64,000 nucleotides of DNA from JACRCG01 sp964524835 (GCA_964524835.1 CAZGEG010000018.1:1-64000), one strand, 5' to 3'; positions 1 through 8,204 are shown, numbered from the stretch's first letter. Notes: generated by a model from the letters alone, not told the origin. Numbers and translations: made by a program.

Positions 1-1517
1 GGATCACCCCGGCCGACATTTCCGACCCGCAGGAGGTTATCGCCCGCGCCAAGTCGCTCAGTATCGAGCTTGAAACGCCTATAAAGCCGGGATTTGATGC
101 GCTGGTCTTCAAGGCCCGGCGAGGGATTGAAGACATTTACGAGCTGACTTACATCCGCAAGGACGGCAGCCGCTTCCCTGCCGTAGTCTCGGTCACGGCA
201 CTGCGTGACGAACAGGAAGCGATCATCGGCTACCTGCTCATCGGCACCGACAACACCGCACGCAAGCAGATCGAGGCGGAACGGGCACGACTCGATCAGG
301 TGCTTCAGGATAAGAACGTCGAACTCGAGCGCGCCATGCTCGTCGCGGATAAAGCCAACCTCGCGAAATCTGATTTCCTTTCCAGCATGAGTCATGAGCT
401 GCGCACGCCGCTCGGAGCAATCCTCGGCTTTGCCCAGCTCCTGGAATCCGGAGTACCGCAGCCGACGCTCTCCCAGAAACGAAGCATCGACCAGATACTC
501 AAAGCGGGCTGGTACCTGCTGGAGCTTATCAACGAAATTCTCGACCTGGCGCTGATCGAGTCCGGCAAGCTGTCGTTGTCGCTGGAGCCGGTTTCGATTG
601 TCGAAGTCATGCGCGAATGTGAAGTCATGGTAGAACCGCAGGCGCATCAGCACGGCATCAGGCTTGACTTTACCCGCATTGAAACACCCTTCTTTGTCAA
701 TGCCGACCGGACCCGGGTGAAGCAGCTTCTCCTCAATCTTCTCTCCAACGCGATCAAATACAACAGACCGGATGGTACGGTGGTGGTCTCCTGTATCCAG
801 AGCCCACCGGATTCGGTACGGATCAGTGTACGGGACACCGGTGCGGGACTGGATCCGGAACAGCTTTCGCAGTTGTTCCAGCCGTTCAATCGCCTTGGCC
901 AAAGAGGTAACGTCGAAGAGGGCACCGGCATCGGCCTGGTCGTATGCAAGCGGCTGGTCGAATTGATGGGGGGAAGCATCGGAGTGGAAAGCACGGTCGG
1001 GGAAGGGAGCGTTTTCTGGCTGGAACTGAACCGGACGGATGAACCAGTAACTACCATCAGCGGGGACGAAATCTCGCTGATCTCACAGAAGAGCCCTCAA
1101 GGCGACACGCGTCAGTACACGATGCTCTATGTCGAGGACAACCCGGCGAATATGATGCTGGTCAAGGATCTCATTTCGCGACGTTCCGATATCCGCCTTC
1201 TGACAGCGCAGGAAGCCGTACGCGGCATCGAGATAGCGCGAGCCTCCCTGCCCGATGTTATCCTGATGGATATCAATCTGCCCGGCATCAGCGGCATCGA
1301 TGCATTGAAAATCCTGACTGAGGATCCGACAACAGCGCACATTCCGGTTTTAGCGCTCAGCGCCAACGCAATACCCCGCGATGTCGAAAAAGGCCTGGAA
1401 TCCGGATTTTTCCGCTATCTCACTAAACCGATCAAGGTCCACGAGTTCATGGATACGATAGATATGACGCTGAAATACGCAAAAGCCAAAACGGTACCGG
1501 CAGCTCCGTCCAAATAA
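1..1517 (+). CDS. Hybrid sensor histidine kinase (5' end outside window)
   Basis: The reading frame is open from the first bases of the window, so the N-terminus is missing. What remains is the end of a PAS/PAC domain (an RKDGSRFP segment and a closing IGTDNTARKQIE), a short coiled linker, a HisKA dimerisation domain with phospho-acceptor His in FLSSMSHELRTPLG, and a HATPase_c domain with N box (NLLSNAIKYN) and G boxes (DTGAGL, GTGIGL). A C-terminal receiver domain has its acceptor Asp in VILMDINLPG and the conserved Lys in YLTKPIK. By family knowledge it autophosphorylates on His and relays to Asp. The sigma-54 activator gene starts 78 bp downstream, so the two probably form one signalling system, but no signal can be named from the sequence. 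Confidence 0.9.
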   Translation, partial: ITPADISDPQEVIARAKSLSIELETPIKPGFDALVFKARRGIEDIYELTYIRKDGSRFPAVVSVTALRDEQEAIIGYLLIGTDNTARKQIEAERARLDQVLQDKNVELERAMLVADKANLAKSDFLSSMSHELRTPLGAILGFAQLLESGVPQPTLSQKRSIDQILKAGWYLLELINEILDLALIESGKLSLSLEPVSIVEVMRECEVMVEPQAHQHGIRLDFTRIETPFFVNADRTRVKQLLLNLLSNAIKYNRPDGTVVVSCIQSPPDSVRISVRDTGAGLDPEQLSQLFQPFNRLGQRGNVEEGTGIGLVVCKRLVELMGGSIGVESTVGEGSVFWLELNRTDEPVTTISGDEISLISQKSPQGDTRQYTMLYVEDNPANMMLVKDLISRRSDIRLLTAQEAVRGIEIARASLPDVILMDINLPGISGIDALKILTEDPTTAHIPVLALSANAIPRDVEKGLESGFFRYLTKPIKVHEFMDTIDMTLKYAKAKTVPAAPSK

Positions 1518-1595
1518 ACAGGGATAAGTGAATTCACGAAGTATTTCTCTGCAAAATCCGCAGAGTAAATACCTCTAACTTCAAAAGGAACAGAT

Positions 1596-3146
1596 ATGAT
1601 AATTACCGAGTCCGAGATTCTTAACGCCTCCATCCTGATCGTTGACGATCAGGAGTCCAATGTTCTCCTGCTTGAGCAGATGCTGAGCGATGCCGGCTAT
1701 ACCAGCGTAACTTCAACGATGAATCCCGAGAAGGTCTGCGCGCTGCATATCAAAAACCATTACGACCTGATCCTGCTTGATCTGCAGATGCCACGCATGG
1801 ATGGATTCCAGGTAATGGAGAGTCTCAAAACCGGCAATTCGGACGGCTACCTCCCGATCCTCGTGATTACCGCCCAGCCGACCCACAAGCTGCGCGCCCT
1901 GCAAGCCGGCGCAAAAGATTTCATCAGCAAGCCGTTCGATCTGGTAGAGGTCAAGACGCGTATCCATAACATTCTTGAAGTGCGGCTGCTGTACAATAAG
2001 CTCGATATTTACAGCAAGAAGCTGGAACAGACGGTGCAGGATCGAACGGGAGATCTGCTCAAGTCGAATATGCAGCTCACGCAGGAAATAGCGGAACGCA
2101 AGAAGGCGGAAGAGTCCCTCCACAGCACGTACAAAGAAATCAAACAATTGAAAGACCGGCTTCAGGCGGAGAATATCTACCTGCAGCAGGAGGTCGAACG
2201 GCAGTACAACTTCGGCAGCATCATCGGCCAAAGTACCGCCCTTTCGCACGTATATTCCCAGGTCGAGCAAGTTGCACCGATGAACGCAACCGTTCTGCTC
2301 CAGGGCGCGACCGGCACCGGCAAGGGGGTGGTCGCACGCGCCATCCACAGCAGCAGTTCCCGCAAGGGGAGGCCGCTGATAACGGTCGACTGTACGACAC
2401 TGCCCGCAACCCTGGTGGAAAGCGAGCTCTTCGGGCGTGAGCGGGGCGCGTTCACCGGGTCCGATGCCCGCCAGATCGGACGCTTCGAACTGGCCGACGG
2501 CGGCACGATATTTCTCGACGAGATCGGCGAGATGCCGCTGGAGCTGCAATGCAAACTGCTCAGGGTTATTCAGGACGGCGAATTCGAGCGATTGGGGAGT
2601 CCCCGCACCATCAAGACCGACGTCCGGATCATTGCGGCCACCAACCGGAACCTGGGCGAAGAAGTCCGCAAGGGCACATTCAGGGAAGACCTGTTTTACC
2701 GCCTCAACGTTTTCCCCATCACGATGCCGCTGCTCCGGCAGCGCAAGGAAGACATTCCGCTGCTCGTCAACCATTTTGTCGCCAAATTCAACCTTAAGAT
2801 CGGCAAAAAAATCGAGAGTATTTCAAAAGACACCCTGAATGCTCTCCAGGAATACCACTGGCCGGGCAACGTGCGGGAACTGGAAAGCGTCATCGAGCGT
2901 GCGGTAATCATCAGCCAGGGGAGTTCACTGCAGATACTGGACCGCTTCGATACGTTCCGGAAAACAGAAGAGCCTGCAGGGGAAGAGGTCAAGGCCCTTG
3001 GCGAAATGGAACATGACCACATCCTCCAGATTCTCCAGAAAACCGGTTGGCGGATTGAAGGAAAAAACGGTGCAGCGGGGATTCTCGGCCTCAATGCCAG
3101 CACCCTTCGCGCCCGGATGCGGAAATATGGTATCGTCCGCAAGTAA
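1596..3146 (+). CDS. Sigma-54-dependent response regulator (REC-coiled coil-AAA+-HTH)
   Basis: A 516-residue enhancer-binding protein. Residues ~12-125 form a receiver domain with acceptor D62 (LILLDLQMPRMDG) and the conserved Lys in FISKPFD. Residues ~130-205 are a predicted coiled coil. Residues ~207-445 are the AAA+ domain: Walker A GATGTGKG at 237-244 (the usual GE is GA here), the sigma-54 contact loop GAFTG intact at 284-288, and Walker B GTIFLDE at 303-309. The C-terminus is an FhlA-type HTH (GAAGILGLNASTLRARM). It should drive open-complex formation at -24/-12 promoters when phosphorylated by the upstream hybrid kinase. The ATG is preceded by AAAAGGAAC. It is the only enhancer-binding protein seen in the window, so it is the natural candidate reader of the seven shared upstream elements found downstream. 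That link is inference. Confidence 0.93.
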   Translation: MIITESEILNASILIVDDQESNVLLLEQMLSDAGYTSVTSTMNPEKVCALHIKNHYDLILLDLQMPRMDGFQVMESLKTGNSDGYLPILVITAQPTHKLRALQAGAKDFISKPFDLVEVKTRIHNILEVRLLYNKLDIYSKKLEQTVQDRTGDLLKSNMQLTQEIAERKKAEESLHSTYKEIKQLKDRLQAENIYLQQEVERQYNFGSIIGQSTALSHVYSQVEQVAPMNATVLLQGATGTGKGVVARAIHSSSSRKGRPLITVDCTTLPATLVESELFGRERGAFTGSDARQIGRFELADGGTIFLDEIGEMPLELQCKLLRVIQDGEFERLGSPRTIKTDVRIIAATNRNLGEEVRKGTFREDLFYRLNVFPITMPLLRQRKEDIPLLVNHFVAKFNLKIGKKIESISKDTLNALQEYHWPGNVRELESVIERAVIISQGSSLQILDRFDTFRKTEEPAGEEVKALGEMEHDHILQILQKTGWRIEGKNGAAGILGLNASTLRARMRKYGIVRK

Positions 3147-3165
3147 AACAATCTGATTCAGCATA

Positions 3166-3244
3166 CAAATCCCCCCTGCCCCCCTTTGCAAAGGGGGTTT
3201 TTTTATGCCTCCCCCTTTTTGAAAGGGGGACAGAGGGGGATTTG
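3166..3244. repeat. Nested palindromic element, probably also a terminator
   Basis: A 79-bp imperfect palindrome whose outer arms (CAAATCCCCC and GGGGGATTTG) are inverted. It contains an inner perfect hairpin, CCCCCTTTGCAAAGGGGG, followed by seven T. A second C-run/T-run/G-run arm follows. The inner hairpin plus T-tract would terminate the activator transcript. The overall form resembles small dispersed intergenic palindromes of many bacteria, but copy number cannot be judged here. Confidence 0.65.
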
Positions 3245-3262
3245 TTTTCGCCTCAACGCGGT

Positions 3263-3309
3263 CCGTCGTATTTTGCAGTAATGTTATAAATGACGGATTC
3301 CGTTGACGG
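3263..3309 (+). promoter_or_regulatory. Upstream activator element 1 of the shared set
   Basis: Matches the recurring ~47-bp element: CCGTCGTATTTTGCAGTAA, then ATGACGGATTCC and a closing TTGACGG. It starts 127 bp before the -24 box at 3394 (both measured from the same reference bases). Probably the binding site of an enhancer-binding protein. Confidence 0.7.
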
Positions 3310-3393
3310 CCTCCCCCGTCGCCGCAAGCGACCCATTCGCGCTTTACCCTGTAATATCTGTTAGTTGAGGTTTCAGCATCCGCAGAAGTTCTC

Positions 3394-3408
3394 TGGCACG
3401 TTAGTTGC
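3394..3408 (+). promoter_or_regulatory. Sigma-54 promoter 1 (for the BTAD gene at 3615)
   Basis: TGGCAC, five bases, then TTGC: the GG and GC of the -24 and -12 elements have the canonical spacing. Transcription should start near 3420, leaving a leader of about 195 nt. Nothing else recognisable lies between 3420 and 3614; a short open frame at 3430-3648 overlaps the next gene and has no supporting features. Confidence 0.82.
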
Positions 3409-3614
3409 GCTATACCTTTTCTGCAGACCATGAACAGCGGTACCGCTATTCAAGTTGGTTTTGAATTGATATTCCGGTTTCATGTCAGGGAAGTCATCAT
3501 GACGGCGCGGATTGAGGAGCGAAGGCGTATAGGTACGCAGGGACTCCGGAGAACGAACCGGCAACAATACTTCCCCGCATTTGGAACCGGCAGTATTTAT
3601 TCAAGGGGAGTCCC

Positions 3615-4202
3615 ATGGATATACCTGACACCACACTGGAAATCCTGACCCTGGGCCGCTTCAGCATTTCCGTCAACGGAAATCCTGTCGCGGCGGAGTG
3701 GCCGGATGAAACTCTAAAAGTATTTTTCTGCTCGCTCCTCTCCCCGCTGGACTTGTACTATTCCTGGGACCGGATCTGTCGTTCCATGTGGGACGTACCG
3801 GTAACTCGCACCAACAGGCGCCGGCTTGAGGAGATCATTATCCGTCCGCTCTGCAGCTTCCTGATCAGGGAAATAGGTTTCAACCCGCTGATTGCCGGGC
3901 AGGACGGTATCAGAATCGACCAGCACGGCATTTGTGTTGACGTCCACGAGTTTCATGCTGATGTTGTTGAAGGACTCGGACTGCTGACTATGGGCAGTTT
4001 TGCCGCTGCGCTCGATAAACTGAGCAGGGCCAACTCACTCTATGCCGGCAGCTATCTGCCCGGGATGCCGGGTAAAATAATCGATAATGCACGAAAAGAC
4101 CTTGAGTCATTGTACCGGACTGCGGTCCTGGACGGTATCTGGCATGCCCGCAATGTCCTCTACGCCCCGTCCAACCGTCAAATTCCTGAACAGATCCGCT
4201 AA
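3615..4202 (+). CDS. BTAD/SARP-like winged-helix domain protein
   Basis: A 195-residue soluble protein. The N-terminal part (LEILTLGRFSISVNGNPV) looks like the winged-helix start of SARP/BTAD regulators, and residues ~125-180 (FAAALDKLSRANSLYAGSYLP...ARKDLESLYRTAV) look like the helical bacterial transcriptional activator domain. It is much shorter than full SARP regulators and has no ATPase or TPR extension, so it may be a minimal regulator or a domain acting with a partner. The ATG follows AAGGGGAG with good spacing. It is driven by sigma-54 promoter 1 and so probably belongs to the regulon of the neighbouring two-component system. The family call rests on sequence style and is moderately sure. 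Confidence 0.65.
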   Translation: MDIPDTTLEILTLGRFSISVNGNPVAAEWPDETLKVFFCSLLSPLDLYYSWDRICRSMWDVPVTRTNRRRLEEIIIRPLCSFLIREIGFNPLIAGQDGIRIDQHGICVDVHEFHADVVEGLGLLTMGSFAAALDKLSRANSLYAGSYLPGMPGKIIDNARKDLESLYRTAVLDGIWHARNVLYAPSNRQIPEQIR

Positions 4203-4356
4203 GCTTTACACCGATATCTCCGGCTTCTCCACTCCCAGTTCTTACTAGCAGTAGCACCCGTAATACCGGCAGGCCGCCTCAGTCACATTCGGTTCTGCAT
4301 AGTTTCCGTCAGAGTATCGGCACTGTTGCTTACTCTGATGAAGATAGTCGGCAGTA

Positions 4357-4386
4357 TTGAAATAAGTGAACTTTATGCTCTACTAT
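4357..4386 (+). promoter_or_regulatory. Possible sigma-70 promoter of the radical SAM gene
   Basis: TTGAAA, an 18-bp spacer, then TACTAT, 66 bp before the chosen start codon at 4452. The -10 box is imperfect. No sigma-54 box or shared upstream element was seen in 4203-4451. Confidence 0.35.
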
Positions 4387-4451
4387 AGAACGAAATACGC
4401 CACTTTCGGCTCATTACCCCTATGCTTCAAACGCTCTGCAGGAGAAGACAG

Positions 4452-5948
4452 ATGAAGATTCTTCTCGTATATCCACACTATCCGGACACTTTCTGGAGCT
4501 TTAGATACGCCTTGAAATTTATTGACAGAAAGGCGAGCTTTCCTCCGCTGGGACTGCTGACGGTGGCCGCCATGTTGCCCGGCCGGTGGGAAAAGAGGCT
4601 GGTCGATATGAATGTTATCCCCCTCTCCGATGAGGATCTTGCGTGGGCGGATTATGTTTTCATCAGCGCTATGACGATCCAGCGAAAATCGACACAGGAG
4701 GTGATCGCCCGTTGCCTGCGACTGGGAGTCAAGACGGTTGCCGGAGGCCCCCTCTTTACCGCCTGCCATGAAGATTTCCCCGAAATTGACCATCTGGTGC
4801 TGGGGGAAGCTGAACTTACCCTCCCCCCTTTTCTGGAGGATCTGCTCAAAGGCACGGCACGGCAGCTCTATACCGACGACCGGTGGGCGAACCTGGCTGA
4901 CACCCCCCTCCCGCTCTGGGACCTGTTAAAAGTAAGGAACTATGCCGCCATGAATATCCAGTACGGACGGGGGTGCCCCTATGACTGCGAATTCTGCGAC
5001 ATAACCGCGCTGTTCGGAAGAAAACCGAGGAGCAAGTCACTGGTGCAGCTGATCGCCGAACTGGACAACCTGTATATCCGAGGGTGGCGCGGGGCGATCT
5101 TTTTCGTCGACGACAATTTCATCGGCGACAAGGGGAAGCTGAAGCGGGAGATCCTGCCCGCCATCACCGACTGGATGGAGAGGAACGAGTACCCGTTCTA
5201 CTTTTACACCGAAGCTTCCATCGACCTGGCCGACGACCCGCAACTCATGGAGATGATGGTCAGGGCCGGGTTCGAGGAGGTCTTCATCGGCATCGAAACC
5301 CCGTACGAGGAGAGTCATGCCGAGAGCGGCAAGGTGCAGAACAGGAACCGAGATCTGCTGGCATCGGTCAAAAGCATCCAGCGGGCCGGCCTGCAGGTGC
5401 ATGGAGGGTTCATCGTCGGTTTCGACAGCGACCCGCCGTCGATTTTCGACAGGCAAATACTCTTCATCCAGGAGAGCGGCATCGTCACCGCCATGGTCGG
5501 TGTGCTCTCCGCCATCCGCGGGACCAGACTTCACCTGCGCATGAATCTGGAAGGGAGACTTCTGGGGGACGACTCCGGCAACAACATGGACAGCGACCTC
5601 AACTTTATCCCGCGGATGAAGGCTGAAGCGCTCATCGGCGGGTACCGGTCCATCCTTGAATCCATCTACGCGCCAAAAAACTACTATCAGCGGGTGATCA
5701 GGCTCCTCAGGGAATACCGCCCCCAGCACCTGGGGAAATTTCACCTCCAGCCGGGGTATGTGGGGGCGCTCTTCAAGTCGATCCTGTTTCTGGGAATCAT
5801 CGGCAGGGAGCGATTCCACTACTGGAAACTTTTCTTATGGTCATTGTCGAATCGTCCGCGGCTCTTCCCGCTTGCCATAACCTATGCCATCTACGGGTTT
5901 CACTTCAGAAAAGTCGCGGAAAAGTACAAGGGAAGCGGGATGATCTAA
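4452..5948 (+). CDS. B12-binding-domain radical SAM protein
   Basis: About 498 residues. The N-terminal ~140 residues form a Rossmann-like cobalamin-binding domain (MKILLVYPHYPDTFW, PPLGLLTVAAMLP, LVLGEAELT). The radical SAM core follows with the 4Fe-4S motif CPYDCEFC and a downstream FFVDDNFIG segment. The ~130-residue C-terminal part resembles the DUF4070 extension found in hopanoid C-2 methylase-like enzymes. The family performs methylations or ring chemistry using SAM and often cobalamin; the substrate cannot be read here. Start chosen at the second Met because GGAGAAGACAG precedes it. The surrounding genes concern the envelope, so a lipid substrate is possible, but this is only inference. 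Confidence 0.82.
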   Translation: MKILLVYPHYPDTFWSFRYALKFIDRKASFPPLGLLTVAAMLPGRWEKRLVDMNVIPLSDEDLAWADYVFISAMTIQRKSTQEVIARCLRLGVKTVAGGPLFTACHEDFPEIDHLVLGEAELTLPPFLEDLLKGTARQLYTDDRWANLADTPLPLWDLLKVRNYAAMNIQYGRGCPYDCEFCDITALFGRKPRSKSLVQLIAELDNLYIRGWRGAIFFVDDNFIGDKGKLKREILPAITDWMERNEYPFYFYTEASIDLADDPQLMEMMVRAGFEEVFIGIETPYEESHAESGKVQNRNRDLLASVKSIQRAGLQVHGGFIVGFDSDPPSIFDRQILFIQESGIVTAMVGVLSAIRGTRLHLRMNLEGRLLGDDSGNNMDSDLNFIPRMKAEALIGGYRSILESIYAPKNYYQRVIRLLREYRPQHLGKFHLQPGYVGALFKSILFLGIIGRERFHYWKLFLWSLSNRPRLFPLAITYAIYGFHFRKVAEKYKGSGMI

Positions 5949-6030
5949 TTTATTGAAACAGACGGATTGAATCGATCCTTGATGGAGGTTTCAAGAGTTC
6001 CCGGCGTGATCATATTTGTCCTGTCGCGAA

Positions 6031-6077
6031 CCGCCATATATGGCAGTAACGTCATACAAGACGGGTTCCACTGACGG
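6031..6077 (+). promoter_or_regulatory. Upstream activator element 2 of the shared set
   Basis: CCGCCATATATGGCAGTAAC, then AGACGGGTTCC and CTGACGG. It lies 116 bp before its -24 box, about one helical turn closer than the other copies (124-128 bp). Confidence 0.78.
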
Positions 6078-6150
6078 CTCTCCCGTAAACCGGCACGACT
6101 CCCTGTTGATTAAACCTGCACTATCAGCCCCTTACACCCACACTCTCCGC

Positions 6151-6165
6151 TGGCACGTTAGTTGC
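6151..6165 (+). promoter_or_regulatory. Sigma-54 promoter 2 (for the Ala/Lys-rich protein)
   Basis: TGGCAC, GTTAG, TTGC: an exact consensus match, identical over this block to promoter 1. Expected transcription start near 6177. Confidence 0.85.
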
Positions 6166-6177
6166 CATGTACTTTAC

Positions 6178-6450
6178 TTCGAAAACATTTGCAGAGCCCT
6201 GTTTTATTCTCAATTTATCCTGAAAAAAGCAGTTGTCCACGAAAAGCACAATAATTTACTCACTAAACCAATAAAATTTGCAACATTCATGGTCAAACTT
6301 ACTGGGTGAATTGCTGTTCTGCTGTAACAAAAAAATTTGTAGTTTATCGACACCTGTCGCGGCAATATTGATTTTCATCTCTCGTTCGGCTCGGACATCC
6401 GTTTTTATGCCTATAAACCGACGATACAAACCCACATGGAGACCATCCAC
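6178..6450 (+). other. Long untranslated leader of the Ala/Lys-rich gene
   Basis: About 270 nt, AT-richer than its surroundings, between the predicted sigma-54 start and the ATG at 6451. No convincing gene, riboswitch class or terminator hairpin was recognised. The length leaves room for post-transcriptional control. Confidence 0.4.
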
Positions 6451-6837
6451 ATGAAAAAGATTCTATCCGCCGTAATCGCCACTCTCGTTGCCGTATCACT
6501 GTCTGCAGCTGTTTTCGCTGCTGATGCTGCCAAACCGGAAGCCGCAACTGCAAACGCAGCCGCTGCTGCAGCTACCGCTGCTGACGTTCAAAAAGACGCG
6601 AAAGCTGAAAAAGTAAAGAATGCTGAAGAAGTCACAGCAGCAAAACTGAAAGCGAAGGAAGAGGCCAAGGCGGCAAAATTGAAAGCGAAAAAAGATGCGA
6701 AGGCAGCAAAAATAAACGCCAAAGAAGAAGCCAAGGCAGCTAAAACACGAGTGAAAACCGAGGAAAAAGCCGCCACGGAAAAGGCTAAAAACGACGCCGA
6801 AGCTGCAAAAGGCGCTGCTGCACCTGCCGTCAAGTAG
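6451..6837 (+). CDS. Secreted Ala/Lys/Glu-rich repetitive coiled protein
   Basis: 128 residues. A clear Sec signal peptide (MKKILSAVIATLVAVSLSAAVFA, cleavage after AVFA) is followed by an Ala-rich linker. Then come about 90 residues of short charged repeats of the type KAKEEAKAAK, giving a highly basic, probably fully helical or coiled-coil chain ending in AAAPAVK. There is no enzyme motif. The composition recalls LEA-like and H1-like proteins, which protect or coat macromolecules, but it could also be a structural periplasmic filament. The start was moved to the second Met because GGAG then lies nine bases upstream. It is a single-gene unit between sigma-54 promoter 2 and a strong terminator. 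Confidence 0.8.
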   Translation: MKKILSAVIATLVAVSLSAAVFAADAAKPEAATANAAAAAATAADVQKDAKAEKVKNAEEVTAAKLKAKEEAKAAKLKAKKDAKAAKINAKEEAKAAKTRVKTEEKAATEKAKNDAEAAKGAAAPAVK

Positions 6838-6860
6838 ATTTTTATCGGCAGGAACTGAAA

Positions 6861-6895
6861 GGGCATATCCGAAGTACCGGGTATGCCCTTTTTTT
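6861..6895 (+). terminator. Rho-independent terminator
   Basis: GGGCATA and TATGCCC arms around a 15-base loop, followed by seven T, 23 bp after the stop of the Ala/Lys-rich gene. Confidence 0.85.
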
Positions 6896-6918
6896 CATAA
6901 TGCCTGCCTCGTCACAAC

Positions 6919-6965
6919 TCGTCATATATGGCAGTTATGTCAAACGTGACGGATTCAGATGACAA
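6919..6965 (+). promoter_or_regulatory. Upstream activator element 3 of the shared set
   Basis: TCGTCATATATGGCAGTTA, then GTCAAACGTGACGGATTC and a degenerate last repeat (ATGACA). It lies 126 bp before its -24 box. Confidence 0.78.
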
Positions 6966-7048
6966 CCAGCCCTTCACACTGGCCGCTTCAATTCAACCTT
7001 ACACCGTATTATCAGCACCTTACCGGCTAAGAATCAGCACCTCTCCAC

Positions 7049-7063
7049 TGGCACGCAAGTTGC
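7049..7063 (+). promoter_or_regulatory. Sigma-54 promoter 3 (csbD-like gene 1 and BON gene)
   Basis: TGGCAC, GCAAG, TTGC with exact spacing; predicted start near 7075 and a 66-nt leader. Confidence 0.85.
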
Positions 7064-7140
7064 GATCAACCCGGTGACAGAGGGCATGAGCATTGCCAGG
7101 CCCTCTGCACAATCGAACCATCATCCTAAAGGAGGATACC

Positions 7141-7320
7141 ATGAAATCAAGTACGAAAGACCAGGTGCAGGGAACGATTCACACCGTGAAGGGCACAGCC
7201 AAGGAGATCGCCGGAATACTGAGCGATAATCCTGCTCTGGAAAATGAAGGAGCGGACGAAAAACTGGCCGGCAAAGTCCAGGAAAAAATCGGCCAGATCA
7301 AGAAAGTTCTGGGAAAGTAG
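7141..7320 (+). CDS. CsbD family stress protein, copy 1
   Basis: A 59-residue hydrophilic protein with the CsbD pattern: KDQVQGTIHTVKGTAKEIAG, a short middle, then KLAGKVQEKIGQIKKVLGK. CsbD proteins are small, general-stress-induced and of unknown biochemical role. AAAGGAGG sits right before the ATG. It is nearly identical in layout to the gene at 12562, and both have a sigma-54 promoter and shared upstream element at matching distances. This suggests duplication of the whole promoter-gene unit. The BON-domain gene 122 bp downstream has no promoter of its own and is probably cotranscribed. Confidence 0.88.
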   Translation: MKSSTKDQVQGTIHTVKGTAKEIAGILSDNPALENEGADEKLAGKVQEKIGQIKKVLGK

Positions 7321-7442
7321 CAGGAACGGTACATCATGTTCCATCGTGTCTTCGGGAACCGGCTGCAGGTGGATAATACGCCGCGGCCGGGGTATCGAAC
7401 GTGATTTTTCAAAAACAACAGCAATTAACGGGAGAACATTTT

Positions 7443-8204
7443 ATGAAAGCACTGTATTCCTTATCCATACTGGTGGCCGCAGTCGCCATGCTGGCGCTCG
7501 GCGTTCCTGCCAACGCTGCAACGGACATGGACAACCGCATCGAATCGTCTGCCAGGCAGTCATACGTGTTCAAGACCTACCTGCAGGGTGATGACATCAA
7601 GATCCAGTCCAAAGACGGCGCCGTCACCTTGACGGGGGTCGTCTCCGAAAACTTCCACAAATCATTGGCACTGGAGACCGTAACAGGCCTCCCCGGCGTC
7701 AAGAGCGTGGACAACAGGCTTGAAGTCAAGGGCGCCCCCCCCACCGCAAATTCGGATGCGTGGCTTCGTGATAAAGTGAAGGTCGCGCTGCTGTTCCATC
7801 GCAGCGTGAGCGCCGCCAGAACCGAGGTTGAAGTCAATGACGGCATCGTGACACTTAAAGGCGAAGCGGCCAGTCAGTCACAAAAAGAATTGACAACCGA
7901 ATACACCAGGGACGTCGAAGGGATCAAAGACGTCAAAAATGAGATGACCGTATCTCAGGCCACGAAAAAAGCACCCCGGACGATAGGTGAAAAAGTAGAT
8001 GACGCTTCCATCACCGCCCAGGTCAACATGTCGCTGCTCAACCATCGCTCGACGAGTATCCTCAACACCACGGTCAAGACGAAGCGCGGCGTGGTCACGG
8101 TGAGCGGCAAGGCCAGAAATACGGCCGAAAAGGACCTGGTCACCAAGCTTGTCGCCGACATTAACGGTGTCAAGAGCGTACGGAACCGGATGATCATCGA
8201 GTAG
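7443..8204 (+). CDS. Periplasmic triple BON-domain protein
   Basis: 253 residues with a signal peptide (MKALYSLSILVAAVAMLALGVPANA). Three consecutive BON domains follow, each with the pattern 'I-V-LKG/LTG...V...V.GV..V.N': about residues 40-95 (GAVTLTGVV...GLPGVKSVDNRL), 105-165 (GIVTLKGEA...EGIKDVKNEM) and 185-250 (GVVTVSGKA...NGVKSVRNRM). BON domains of the OsmY type bind phospholipid or protect the envelope during osmotic stress. The ATG has GGGAG upstream. It lies in the same transcription unit as the CsbD gene, which fits an osmotic or envelope stress module. Confidence 0.88.
   Translation: MKALYSLSILVAAVAMLALGVPANAATDMDNRIESSARQSYVFKTYLQGDDIKIQSKDGAVTLTGVVSENFHKSLALETVTGLPGVKSVDNRLEVKGAPPTANSDAWLRDKVKVALLFHRSVSAARTEVEVNDGIVTLKGEAASQSQKELTTEYTRDVEGIKDVKNEMTVSQATKKAPRTIGEKVDDASITAQVNMSLLNHRSTSILNTTVKTKRGVVTVSGKARNTAEKDLVTKLVADINGVKSVRNRMIIE

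Noticed and set aside
3166..3244. A CRISPR-like or IS remnant at the palindromic element
   Set aside because: There are no repeated units with spacers and no transposase fragment.
3430..3648. A 72-residue open frame before and into the BTAD gene
   Set aside because: It overlaps the next gene in another frame, has no ribosome-binding site and no protein-like pattern; it lies in the leader of the sigma-54 transcript.
4338..4353. CGGCACTGTTGC near 4318-4329 as a sigma-54 promoter of the radical SAM gene
   Set aside because: Only two bases separate the CGGCAC and TTGC boxes; a sigma-70-like pair nearer the gene is a better though weak candidate.
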